Source of the DNA: Rubrolithibacter danxiaensis | Lineage (GTDB): Bacteria > Bacteroidota > Bacteroidia > Sphingobacteriales > Sphingobacteriaceae | Direction of reading: 5' to 3' | Assembly (NCBI RefSeq): GCF_047272945.1 | Contig: NZ_JBKOPS010000005.1 | Coordinates: 248,001-312,000, forward strand | Length of the DNA: 64,000 nucleotides | Shown: positions 1 to 8,384 of the stretch, one piece after another | Numbering within the stretch: position 1 is the stretch's first letter | How the letters are laid out: each line of letters opens with the position of its first letter | Position numbers and translations under genes: made by a program | Notes under the pieces: generated by a model | What the model saw: the letters and a program-made list of their open reading frames with translations, nothing else | Told to the model about the DNA's origin: nothing | Database searches by the model: none

Positions 1-53
1 GTTAATAAGCACCTAACTTGTCGTTAAAACATATGGGCATTTAAGATCTTGCC

Positions 54-1445
54 TTAACGGGAAGATTCTGCAAGCCAGCCTTTCATACCTCTTTCTTCAG
101 GAGTTCCCGGTAAAATATTATCGAGAATGAAGGCCCAAAGACCGGATACCAGCATCGGTGTGGCTAATACGACATTGATAAATACCATCAAGGAAGTATT
201 TTCCAATTCAATGGGATTTTCTTTCATATAAGACGGCAGAGATAATCCTAACATCAATGAAGTTCCAATTAGAATTTGATTCCGTGATATATTTATTTTA
301 GCCCTTAATATCAGTTCCAAGCCCGTCATGGCCAAAATACCAAATGCCGTTAAATAGACAGCTCCGAGAATGACTTCCGGTATCTCTGCCATAAATGCAC
401 CTAACTTTCCTATGATACCGATAAAAAGCAATATAATTCCCGCTACTACGCAAACAAAACGGCTGGCAATACCGCTTAGCCTGATTACGCCAATATTTTG
501 AGAAAATGTGGATGTGGCACTTCCTCCCAGAACACTGGAAATTATACTGCCTGCCCCTTCGGCGGCAATCCCCCGGCTGATACGTTTTATTTTAGGAGGG
601 TCCGTTTCTGTTACTTTTGAGAGTGCCATGTAGTCTCCAAAGGATTCAAGCGATGCTGTTAAATAAGGGATAGACATCGCAAAAATGAATCCCAGATTAA
701 ATTTCGGAGCACCCCAGGGAAACAACTCGGGGAATGTGAACCACTTGCTTTCCGCTATGGTCTGCAGATTCACAAACATAAAATGTTTTTCGGGAAACCA
801 CTCCAGCCAGGTTCCCAAAATGGCGACTCCATAAGAAATGATTACGGCCAGAAACAAAGACATAGTTTTGACCATGACTCCAAAGGTGAAACTAAAAAAG
901 ATCACTAACGCTATGACAACTATGGCATAATGCCAGGCCCCTCCAATAAATTCCGTAATGACGGGCCATAGACCAAGACCAATCATCATAATGATAATTC
1001 CCACCGTCATGGGTGAAATAAACCGGCTTACCCATTTCAGGACATTAAAAAAACCCAGACTGGCTTGAAATATCGCTCCGATCAGCAAAGCGCCGCCCAG
1101 GTATTGCATAGTGAGCAGCGGATCGGAATAGAGGGAAACACCTAAAGAGCCTAAGGCGAGATAGGCTGGTATATGACCTGATGTAGAACCTTGAATAGTC
1201 GGCAGGCGTACCCCTAATGTTACCTGGATAATAGTCGCTATTCCAACTGCCACATTGATATAACCGATCAGCAATGCTATCTGTGAAGTGTTTAAGCCGA
1301 CTGTTGTTCCTATAATTACAGCAGTAGTTATGCTCCCCAGGATCATGGCAAAGATATGCTGAAAGCCATAAATTATGGATCTGCCAATCGGAGGCTTTTC
1401 ATCCATTTTATAGACTAAAGATTTATCTTCTGTGTTTTCCGCCAT
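54..1445 (-). CDS. NCS2-family nucleobase:cation symporter (uracil/xanthine permease-like)
   Basis: Inner-membrane permease expected to bring a purine or pyrimidine base into the cell with H+ or Na+. The 463-residue product is almost wholly hydrophobic, with about 12-14 membrane segments, a normal NCS2 length. Family marks seen are the early QGSTSGHIPA segment, an ESFGDYMA helix near residue 270 and a later SQNIGVIRLSG segment, which match the substrate-site helices of NCS2 carriers. The gene is divergent from a second NCS2 gene starting at 1609, with a 163-base shared upstream region. Substrate cannot be told from sequence; the neighbouring isochorismatase-type hydrolase suggests a pyrimidine or ureide route. 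Family call is firm, substrate open. Confidence 0.9.
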   Translation of the reverse strand: MAENTEDKSLVYKMDEKPPIGRSIIYGFQHIFAMILGSITTAVIIGTTVGLNTSQIALLIGYINVAVGIATIIQVTLGVRLPTIQGSTSGHIPAYLALGSLGVSLYSDPLLTMQYLGGALLIGAIFQASLGFFNVLKWVSRFISPMTVGIIIMMIGLGLWPVITEFIGGAWHYAIVVIALVIFFSFTFGVMVKTMSLFLAVIISYGVAILGTWLEWFPEKHFMFVNLQTIAESKWFTFPELFPWGAPKFNLGFIFAMSIPYLTASLESFGDYMALSKVTETDPPKIKRISRGIAAEGAGSIISSVLGGSATSTFSQNIGVIRLSGIASRFVCVVAGIILLFIGIIGKLGAFMAEIPEVILGAVYLTAFGILAMTGLELILRAKINISRNQILIGTSLMLGLSLPSYMKENPIELENTSLMVFINVVLATPMLVSGLWAFILDNILPGTPEERGMKGWLAESSR

Positions 1446-1608
1446 AAATTTCTAATTAATGACTGTATATATTTACTTCCTCATACAAACAGACCTAACG
1501 CCCTTTTGTTAACCTTTTTTAATTCTTTAAACAGAGATAAAAAGAAGTTGTTGTGTAAACTACAGATTGCCAGAAATTTGAGATTGTGCCACAAACAAAA
1601 CGTCTGTC

Positions 1609-2937
1609 ATGACCCAAGATAAAACAGAAGATATTGAGCTGGTTTATGATGTCAATGATCAACCTCGGTCAACCCGGGATTGGATTATCTATTGTCTGCA
1701 ATGGGTAGTGACAATGATTTATGCCGTGGTGTGGGGTTATGCTATCGTAGGTCTTGAAATGGGGTTTAAGTCCGCTGAACTTTCAGGCTATATGTCTTCA
1801 ATTGTTCTTACTATTGGACTTTCAACTTTGCTTCAGGTTTGGCTGGGACATCGTATGGCCATGGTTTCGGGCCCCAATGTTATTCCATCTCTCGCCATTG
1901 TCGCAGCAATCACTGCCGGCGGTAGAGACTATGCCCAGCAGGCTTTTCTTGCACAGTCCATCGCAAGTATTGTCATTATCGCATTAACTCTTTTTGGGGC
2001 TGTGAAATACATAAAAAAAATCTGGAGCCCGTTAATCCTTGGATCGATGGTGATGCTTGTGGGGCTCTCCATATCTAAACAAGGTCTGGCCCTATTGGCT
2101 GCATTTGGATTTGGATGGCAATTTTTTATGGGTGCAGTTCTTGCGCTAATTGGCACCTTTACCGCCATTAGGGCAAAAGGTGTATGGGGAACGCTTCCAC
2201 CTTTAATCATCATTGTTCTTGGCTATGCTGTTTTTATGGTACTGGGTGAATTTAAATGGAAGCTCATGCAGGAAACCCACCTTTTTGTCTTACCCGAAAT
2301 ACTGCCTTACGGCCTGGCGATGCCGCCCTTTGATTTGATTGCTATCATGATAATAGTAAATCTCATGGCCGGTCTCAATATGTTTGGCAACCTCAGCGGC
2401 TATGCGGGTGTCATCAATCATAAATTAGAAGATAGAACAATGAACAGGTCATTCCTTTTCTTTGGGACGATAGAAACGTGCCTTGCCGGAATCCTGGGTG
2501 TTCCCGCCACGGTAGCTTACGGGGAGAATCTGGGAATTGTGATGCTGACTCGGGTCGCCGCCCGAAGTTTCATCCTGGCAGCCTCCATCATTTTTATCTT
2601 TTTTGCTTTCATCGGGCCCATTGGCGGGTTCATGGCTGCAATGCCCAAGCCTGTTGCGGGTGCTGTTTTGTTGGGCATTGCTTCTACCGTTATAGGCATT
2701 GGGGCAAGCATGATGGCTGCTGCGCCAAGTTTCGGAAGAAGAGAGCAAAGTCTTGTTGGATTTTCTATTTTTTTGAGCCTGGGCTTATTTCTTCTGCCAC
2801 AGGAAACATGGAAGAATGTTCCACGGATTATTACCACTATTTTCAGTAATCCCATCATATCCGTTATCCTGTTCGTTATGCTATTTGAACAGATCATCTT
2901 CCGACAAAAAAAAGAATCTTATAAAAGAAAAAATTAA
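1609..2937 (+). CDS. NCS2-family nucleobase permease, second paralog
   Basis: A 442-residue polytopic membrane protein of the same NCS2 superfamily as its divergent neighbour, but only distantly similar to it. Both begin with an acidic tail followed by a charged region before the first helix. It carries the YGENLGIVMLTRVAAR segment near residue 310, the equivalent of the conserved N-x-G..T.V.SR stretch of this family, and an ending PKPVAGAVLLG helix. The next gene starts 13 bases after the stop, so the permease and the hydrolase downstream are probably co-transcribed; the job of the pair is then uptake and breakdown of a nucleobase-derived amide. The substrate is not deducible. Confidence 0.85.
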   Translation: MTQDKTEDIELVYDVNDQPRSTRDWIIYCLQWVVTMIYAVVWGYAIVGLEMGFKSAELSGYMSSIVLTIGLSTLLQVWLGHRMAMVSGPNVIPSLAIVAAITAGGRDYAQQAFLAQSIASIVIIALTLFGAVKYIKKIWSPLILGSMVMLVGLSISKQGLALLAAFGFGWQFFMGAVLALIGTFTAIRAKGVWGTLPPLIIIVLGYAVFMVLGEFKWKLMQETHLFVLPEILPYGLAMPPFDLIAIMIIVNLMAGLNMFGNLSGYAGVINHKLEDRTMNRSFLFFGTIETCLAGILGVPATVAYGENLGIVMLTRVAARSFILAASIIFIFFAFIGPIGGFMAAMPKPVAGAVLLGIASTVIGIGASMMAAAPSFGRREQSLVGFSIFLSLGLFLLPQETWKNVPRIITTIFSNPIISVILFVMLFEQIIFRQKKESYKRKN

Positions 2938-2950
2938 AAGAGGAGCAGTT

Positions 2951-3907
2951 ATGAAAACCCAAAAGAACAAACAAAAACTACCCCAGGAACGAAAAACTAA
3001 ACCTGCCTCGCCGACTGAATGGCAGCCGGGTACTGTTTCAGATATGGCTGAAGAACGCCAGTATGAGGATATCCTGGATAAACGACGCGAAGCTGTTCTC
3101 GCCCAGGCACAAAAGGATTATGAAGATTTTCAGAAAGACCGGACATTTAAGTTTCCTGCCTGGCAATATGGCCAACCGAAAGGAAAGCTCTTTAAAGTGG
3201 AATGCGAAGACAATCCTAACTTTGGAGAAACTTCATTTCTGGAATTTGATTCCGGCAGGACGGCTTTTCTCTCCATTGATTTTCAGATTGATTTTTGCGG
3301 TGAGAATGGATACGTGGACGTGATGAAGTATCCATTGGAGAACACTGCCGTGCCTTTATCTGCTACCCGGAAAGTCCTGGATGTGGTTCGGCGCACCGAT
3401 ATCACTGTTATTCATACCCGGGAAGGCCACCTTCCGGATTTAAGCGACTGCCCCTATAATAAGCTTCTTCGAAGCAAAATAATCGGTAAAGGTGTAGGGA
3501 TAGGCGAAAAACCGGAGGGCGGTATCGGCCGGCTCCTGGTCAGGGGTTCTAAGAGCTGGGGAATTGTTAAAGAAGTAGAACCCATTGAGGGAGAAATTCT
3601 AATTGACAAGGCTGGAAAGGGTGCCATGGGTGTCAGCAACCTTCATATGACCCTGCAAAACTTAGGCATAACCCATCTGGTGATTGTGGGCATTACCACC
3701 GATGTATGTGTAAATACCGTTATGACTGAGGCCAATGATCTCGGTTTCTGGTGCCTGGTTCTGAAAGACTGCACAGGCGCAACGGACAAGGATAATTATG
3801 CGGGAGCTATCAAGAGTACCAAGATGCAGGGTGGGGTTTTTGGATGGGTTTCAGATTCTGAAAGATTTATAAAAGCTTTAGAGGGCATACAATCCAAGGC
3901 GCAATAG
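2951..3907 (+). CDS. Isochorismatase-family cysteine hydrolase (RutB/biuret-hydrolase-like)
   Basis: Predicted cytosolic amidohydrolase of 318 residues. The isochorismatase catalytic triad is visible: Asp110 in AFLSIDFQIDF, Lys220 in ILIDKAGKGA and Cys253 in TTDVCVNTV. The first 90 residues form an unusually charged N-terminal extension, since typical members are 180-240 residues. The ATG at 2951 is chosen because AGAGGAG lies just before it; the reading frame stays open upstream to 2816 but that part overlaps the permease. Members acting on ureidoacrylate, biuret or similar amides resemble it, and linkage to two nucleobase permeases supports a role in pyrimidine or ureide breakdown. The exact substrate is inference. 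Confidence 0.85.
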   Translation: MKTQKNKQKLPQERKTKPASPTEWQPGTVSDMAEERQYEDILDKRREAVLAQAQKDYEDFQKDRTFKFPAWQYGQPKGKLFKVECEDNPNFGETSFLEFDSGRTAFLSIDFQIDFCGENGYVDVMKYPLENTAVPLSATRKVLDVVRRTDITVIHTREGHLPDLSDCPYNKLLRSKIIGKGVGIGEKPEGGIGRLLVRGSKSWGIVKEVEPIEGEILIDKAGKGAMGVSNLHMTLQNLGITHLVIVGITTDVCVNTVMTEANDLGFWCLVLKDCTGATDKDNYAGAIKSTKMQGGVFGWVSDSERFIKALEGIQSKAQ

Positions 3908-4048
3908 ATTATCGGGTATAACGGGCTGGATATTTAAAGATGCCATATTTTATGATGACAACATCTTACCTGGAAAACCTCAACAGATAGCCAACGCTCC
4001 TGAAATGAACAAAAAAGATTAATCGTCACTACACTTAAAAGGAGTGCT

Positions 4049-4870
4049 ATGAATACAATTCTGGTTCTTACTGACTTTTCTGAAGAAGCAGCTAATGCAG
4101 CACGGTTTGCAGTAGCCGTAGCTGGCAAATTAAGTGCACACAAAATTATATTATATCATCCTTTTGCGTTGTCTGTCACTGCATCCCCAACAGACGCTTC
4201 CAGTTATGAAGTAGCCACTGAAGATACGAATGCTCATCTAATAGCATTGAAAAATGAACTGATTTATTCATTTCCCGGACACATTCAAATTGAAACCTGT
4301 AGTGATAACAGGCCGCTTGCTGAAGCAATTGATGCCCTACAGGAGCAGGTAGATCTGATAGTTATTGGAGCAACTGTAAAGGGTGATTTAGAAGAAGACT
4401 TATTTGGAGGCAATACAATGACTGTAGTTAGCCACTGTGCTAAGCCGCTGCTTGTTGTTCCTAAGGACGTAAGATATCATTTAATAAAAAATGTATTGCT
4501 GGCCTGTGATCTTAAGGAAGTATTGCAAACCGTCCCTGTTCAGTTCATTAAATCTTTCACGAACGCACTGGATGCAAAATTATTTATCCTAAATGTAGAT
4601 TATAAAGAGAAACATTTCCGTGCTGAAACAATATTAGAACAAACCGATCTTCATAAAGTATTTGACAATGAAAATGCTGAATTTCATTATATAGATAGTG
4701 AGAATACTGCCAATGGCATTTTAACTTTTGCCGCAGCTCATGAAATTCAATTATTAATCACAGTACGAAAAGAGCGTGGATTGCTCGGAGAGATCTTTCA
4801 TAAAAGCGTATCTAAAAAATTAATTTTTGACACCGGTATTCCTCTTTTAGTATTAAAAGAAACGGATTGA
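4049..4870 (+). CDS. Universal stress protein, tandem UspA domains
   Basis: A 273-residue soluble protein made of two Usp domains, residues about 1-147 and 150-273. The first starts with the usual TILVLTDFSEEAANAA strand-helix and has a nucleotide-loop-like GATVKG...GGNTMTVV stretch followed by LLVVPK. The second domain is more diverged and lacks a clear G-x2-G-x9-G(S/T) loop. A good ribosome site (AAAGGAG) lies seven bases before the ATG. Such proteins respond to starvation and redox stress in the cytosol. It precedes a damaged membrane gene and PEP synthase, a grouping consistent with an energy-stress response. Confidence 0.9.
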   Translation: MNTILVLTDFSEEAANAARFAVAVAGKLSAHKIILYHPFALSVTASPTDASSYEVATEDTNAHLIALKNELIYSFPGHIQIETCSDNRPLAEAIDALQEQVDLIVIGATVKGDLEEDLFGGNTMTVVSHCAKPLLVVPKDVRYHLIKNVLLACDLKEVLQTVPVQFIKSFTNALDAKLFILNVDYKEKHFRAETILEQTDLHKVFDNENAEFHYIDSENTANGILTFAAAHEIQLLITVRKERGLLGEIFHKSVSKKLIFDTGIPLLVLKETD

Positions 4871-4905
4871 TTTTTGAATGAGTGTATTTAAGCAATTCTA
4901 CTAAA

Positions 4906-5403
4906 ATGGTTCGAATTGTACGTTTTTTTGCCCTTTTATTTACTGCGCTGGCTCTCTCTATAACTTCTGCACATGTATTGGAAATGCCTCAGAAAATGCA
5001 ATACACCAAGGAATTGTATTCAGTAGTTAATACCACGATGTATCATTATTTTGCCGTTATCGGAGGTGTATATTGTATCGGAGCTATACTGTTTTCAATT
5101 AGTTTGGTATTCCTTACCCGTAAATATCGACAGACATTTGGATGGGCTTTAACCGGCTCCATCTTTAACCTATTATGGCTAATTAGCTGGCTACTGATTG
5201 TACTTCCGGTAAATAATAATATTTCTGCTGCTCTTCAAACAGATCCTTTAATAATTCCAGATTGATGGATGACGCTTAAATACAGATGGGAGATCGGACA
5301 TGTGATCGGCTTTACCTTTCATTTACTGGCATTTTCAGCATTAACTATTTCGGTATTAGTAGATACCACCCGTAATTCAGCTAAGAACAAATTTCCCCAG
5401 TGA
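4906..5403 (+). pseudogene. DUF1772-like membrane protein interrupted by an in-frame TGA
   Basis: The reading frame encodes a four-helix membrane protein of the DUF1772 type: an N-terminal helix ending SAHVLEMPQKM, a YHYFAVIGGVYC segment and LPVNNNISA. A TGA at 5263-5265 stops it after IIPD, but the same frame then continues with WMTLKYRWEIGHVIGFTFHL and a last helix to a TGA at 5401-5403. The W..L+.RWE.GH motif is a conserved part of this family, so the downstream 45 residues belong to the same protein. ATG 4906 is preferred; a GTG at 4882 is in frame upstream. It is either a recent nonsense mutation, a base error, or less likely readthrough. Confidence 0.75.
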
Positions 5404-5548
5404 TTTTAAAAGCTAAAAATTGTTTTTCGAAACAGAAAATTCTGATTTGAAGTTATCCCTGTATTGCAATCGGACACCTAACCGAGCCGGTAATTATGTA
5501 TTAACATAATAATTTAAGTTGATCCAACATTTAATAAAGGGATTACCA

Positions 5549-7948
5549 ATGATAGAATACACTATACCCTTCAATAAATTAGATAATTCCAGGGTTGCCC
5601 AGGTTGGAGGCAAAAATGCTTCGCTCGGAGAGATGTTTCGACAACTCAAATCTGACGATATACTGATTCCGGATGGTTTTGCCACCACGGCAGATGCATA
5701 CTGGAATTTTATTGAGGAGAATAACCTGAAAGCTCCCATACACGAAGCGCTGAAAAACCTCGACAGGAAAAGCTTTTCAAACCTTAGCGAAACAGGAAAG
5801 AAGATCAGGCAAATGATTTTAGATGCCCCCATTCCTGATGCTTTTTCGGAGTCAATAAAAAAAGCCTACCGGGAATTACAAAAACGGGAACAAAACCTGG
5901 AGAGCGTAGCTGTCCGGAGCAGTGCCACAGCAGAGGATTTGCCGGAAGCCAGTTTTGCCGGGCAGCATGAATCATTCCTGAATATATCGGGAGAGGACAA
6001 TGTAATCAACGCTGTTCACCAATGTATTGCTTCCCTTTTTACGGATCGTGCTATAAAATACCGGGAAGACAATGGTTTTGATCATACAAAAATAGCGCTT
6101 TCGGCAGGAGTTCAAAAAATGGTACGATCTGATTTGGCTTGTGCGGGAGTAGCTTTTACCATTGAACCGGAAACCGGATTTGACAAGGTCATTTTTATAA
6201 ACGGCAGCTGGGGACTTGGCGATAACGTTGTAGGCGGTGTAGTGAATGCCGATCAGTATTATTTATATAAGGAAAACCTGAGAAAGGGCTATAAAGCAAT
6301 TTTATCGAAAGAACCCGGATCAAAGGAAAAGACCTTAGTTTATGCTGAACAGGATTCGAATGAGGAAAACAAGAAGAATACAATAAACCAGGATACTCCT
6401 GAGAATAAAAGACAGCAGTTTGTCCTAACCGATGATGAGATCACACAGATTGGCAAGTGGTGCCTGAAAATTGAAGAACATTATAAGAAACCCATGGACA
6501 TAGAATGGGCTAAGGATGGCTTATCGGGCGATCTGTATATCGTGCAGGCGCGTCCTGAAACCGTTCATTCTACAAAAAAAGAAAAAGGCAAATTAAAAAG
6601 TTATGAATTAAAACAGGAAAGTGAAATCATCCTTACGGGCGCTGGTATCGGAAACAAGGTAGTGGCTGGCAAGGCCAGGATACTACATTCTCCTCAGGAT
6701 GCTGACAAGCTACAGGAGGGTGAGGTATTGGTAACCGAAATTACCAATCCGGATTGGGACCCGATTTTAAAGAAAGCCTCAGCCATTATTACCAATCATG
6801 GCGGAAGAACCAGTCATGCAGCCATTGTAGCCAGAGAGATGGGCGCCGTTGCGGTTGTAGGCACTGGCAATGCGACCCAAAAGATCAGTGATGGTCAGGA
6901 AATCACTGTTTCTTCGGCTGAAGGAAATGAAGGGAAAGTTTATAAAGGAATTCTAGAATGGGATGAAACAGAAATAGATCTTGAAAAGTTCGGTAATCCT
7001 GAAACGGAAGTCATGCTGATCATAGCAGATCCCAAACGGGCTTTTCAATATGCGCTTTATCCTGTAGATGGTGTAGGACTTACCCGGCTCGAGTTTGCAA
7101 TCACTAATTCTATAAAGATCCATCCGCTGGCGCTGGCAAAATTTAACGAATTGCAGGATCAGGAAGTAAAAGAAAAAATCGAACAGTTAACTGCTGTTTA
7201 TCCAGATAAGGAGCAATATTTTACAGAACGGCTTTCCATGGCTGTAGCGACTATAGCTGCGTCATTTTATCCGAGGCCGGTAATCATCCGCATGAGTGAT
7301 TTTAAATCTAACGAATATGCAAGTCTTTTAGGAGGAAAACAGTTCGAACCGGAGGAGCAAAACCCAATGCTTGGTTTTCGTGGAGCATCACGTTATTACA
7401 GTGAGCACTACAGCGAAGGATTTCGTTTAGAGTGTGAAGCTATGCGTATCGTGATTGAAGAAATGAAACTGGATAACGTGATCCTGATGATTCCATTCTG
7501 CCGTACCATAGAAGAAGGAAAAAAGGTAGTGGAGGTAATGGAAAGTTATGGGTTAAAGCGCGGTAGAAATAAACTTGAGGTTTATATGATGATTGAGATT
7601 CCCTCTAATGTTTTGGGATGCGAGCAATTTGCAGAAGTGTTTGATGGTTTTTCGATCGGTTCTAATGATCTTACACAGCTTACTTTAGGAATAGACCGGG
7701 ATTCTGAATTGGTGAGCGGGATTTTTAATGAACAAAATGCTCAGGCAAAAGAGATGATTGCAATGGCTATTCAAAAATCCAAGAAGGCTAAACGTAAAAT
7801 CGGGCTGTGCGGACAAGCGCCAAGCGATTTCCCTGAATTTGCTCAGTTTCTTGTAGATAAGGGTATTGACAGCATCTCCTTTAATCCGGATGCTTTAGCG
7901 AAGGGGATTAAAAATATTCTTAAAGCCGAAGAAAAAAACAAAGCATAA
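5549..7948 (+). CDS. ppsA: Phosphoenolpyruvate synthase (pyruvate, water dikinase)
   Basis: Cytosolic enzyme turning pyruvate, ATP and water into PEP, AMP and phosphate for gluconeogenesis. The 799 residues show the full order: N-terminal ATP-grasp part (VGGKNASLGEM near the start, VAVRSSATAEDLPEASFAGQ), the swivelling phosphohistidine domain with GGRTSHAAI and catalytic His423, and the C-terminal PEP/pyruvate TIM barrel ending with the GLCGQAPSD active-site segment. Length is normal for PpsA. ATG 5549 is chosen because AAAGGGA lies just before it; an earlier in-frame start at 5519 is less likely. A bidirectional-looking hairpin follows the stop. Confidence 0.95.
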   Translation: MIEYTIPFNKLDNSRVAQVGGKNASLGEMFRQLKSDDILIPDGFATTADAYWNFIEENNLKAPIHEALKNLDRKSFSNLSETGKKIRQMILDAPIPDAFSESIKKAYRELQKREQNLESVAVRSSATAEDLPEASFAGQHESFLNISGEDNVINAVHQCIASLFTDRAIKYREDNGFDHTKIALSAGVQKMVRSDLACAGVAFTIEPETGFDKVIFINGSWGLGDNVVGGVVNADQYYLYKENLRKGYKAILSKEPGSKEKTLVYAEQDSNEENKKNTINQDTPENKRQQFVLTDDEITQIGKWCLKIEEHYKKPMDIEWAKDGLSGDLYIVQARPETVHSTKKEKGKLKSYELKQESEIILTGAGIGNKVVAGKARILHSPQDADKLQEGEVLVTEITNPDWDPILKKASAIITNHGGRTSHAAIVAREMGAVAVVGTGNATQKISDGQEITVSSAEGNEGKVYKGILEWDETEIDLEKFGNPETEVMLIIADPKRAFQYALYPVDGVGLTRLEFAITNSIKIHPLALAKFNELQDQEVKEKIEQLTAVYPDKEQYFTERLSMAVATIAASFYPRPVIIRMSDFKSNEYASLLGGKQFEPEEQNPMLGFRGASRYYSEHYSEGFRLECEAMRIVIEEMKLDNVILMIPFCRTIEEGKKVVEVMESYGLKRGRNKLEVYMMIEIPSNVLGCEQFAEVFDGFSIGSNDLTQLTLGIDRDSELVSGIFNEQNAQAKEMIAMAIQKSKKAKRKIGLCGQAPSDFPEFAQFLVDKGIDSISFNPDALAKGIKNILKAEEKNKA

Positions 7949-7966
7949 CAGAATAATAGGAAAAAG

Positions 7967-7991
7967 AAAAGAGCCAATATGGAACTCTTTT
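7967..7991. terminator. Bidirectional terminator between ppsA and csbD-like gene
   Basis: AAAAGAG at 7967-7973 pairs with CTCTTTT at 7985-7991 around an 11-base loop, with A-rich sequence to the left and T-rich to the right. It sits between two convergent genes. Confidence 0.6.
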
Positions 7992-8012
7992 CTATTATGA
8001 ATAATAAAAACC

Positions 8013-8198
8013 TTATAGGCCTCGAAGCCATTCTATGACTTCTTCTCTTGTTTTACCTGTTTTCTTTTGCAAACGTCCGTAAAGCTCGTCTTCTTTTCCT
8101 TCTTCATAGGTTAAATCATCATCGGTAAGGTCGCCGTAAGATTGTTTGATTTTTCCTTTAAGTTCGTTCCATTTTCCTTTTAATTCCAGTTTTTCCAT
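8013..8198 (-). CDS. CsbD-family stress-response protein
   Basis: A 61-residue, highly charged soluble protein with the CsbD signature: a LKGKWNELKGKIKQ.YG.LTDDDL start followed by EEGKEDELYGRLQKKTGKT and a closing IEWL. Members are small stress-induced proteins of unknown biochemical role, common in Bacteroidota. Length is typical. It is convergent with ppsA and stands alone. Confidence 0.9.
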   Translation of the reverse strand: MEKLELKGKWNELKGKIKQSYGDLTDDDLTYEEGKEDELYGRLQKKTGKTREEVIEWLRGL

Positions 8199-8384
8199 AA
8201 TCGTAGTTTTAATTACATCTATCTAAACAAGTCTCAAATGAATTTAGTTTCGACTAAAACGAACTAAAGGCCTAGTACTCTTTGTTATAGCAATGATGAG
8301 TCTTGAAACAGTTCGTAATATTTAAGAAAGATTTGTATGTAAAATTTACAGGAAGAGCTATATTCTCATCGTCTGATTAATCTA

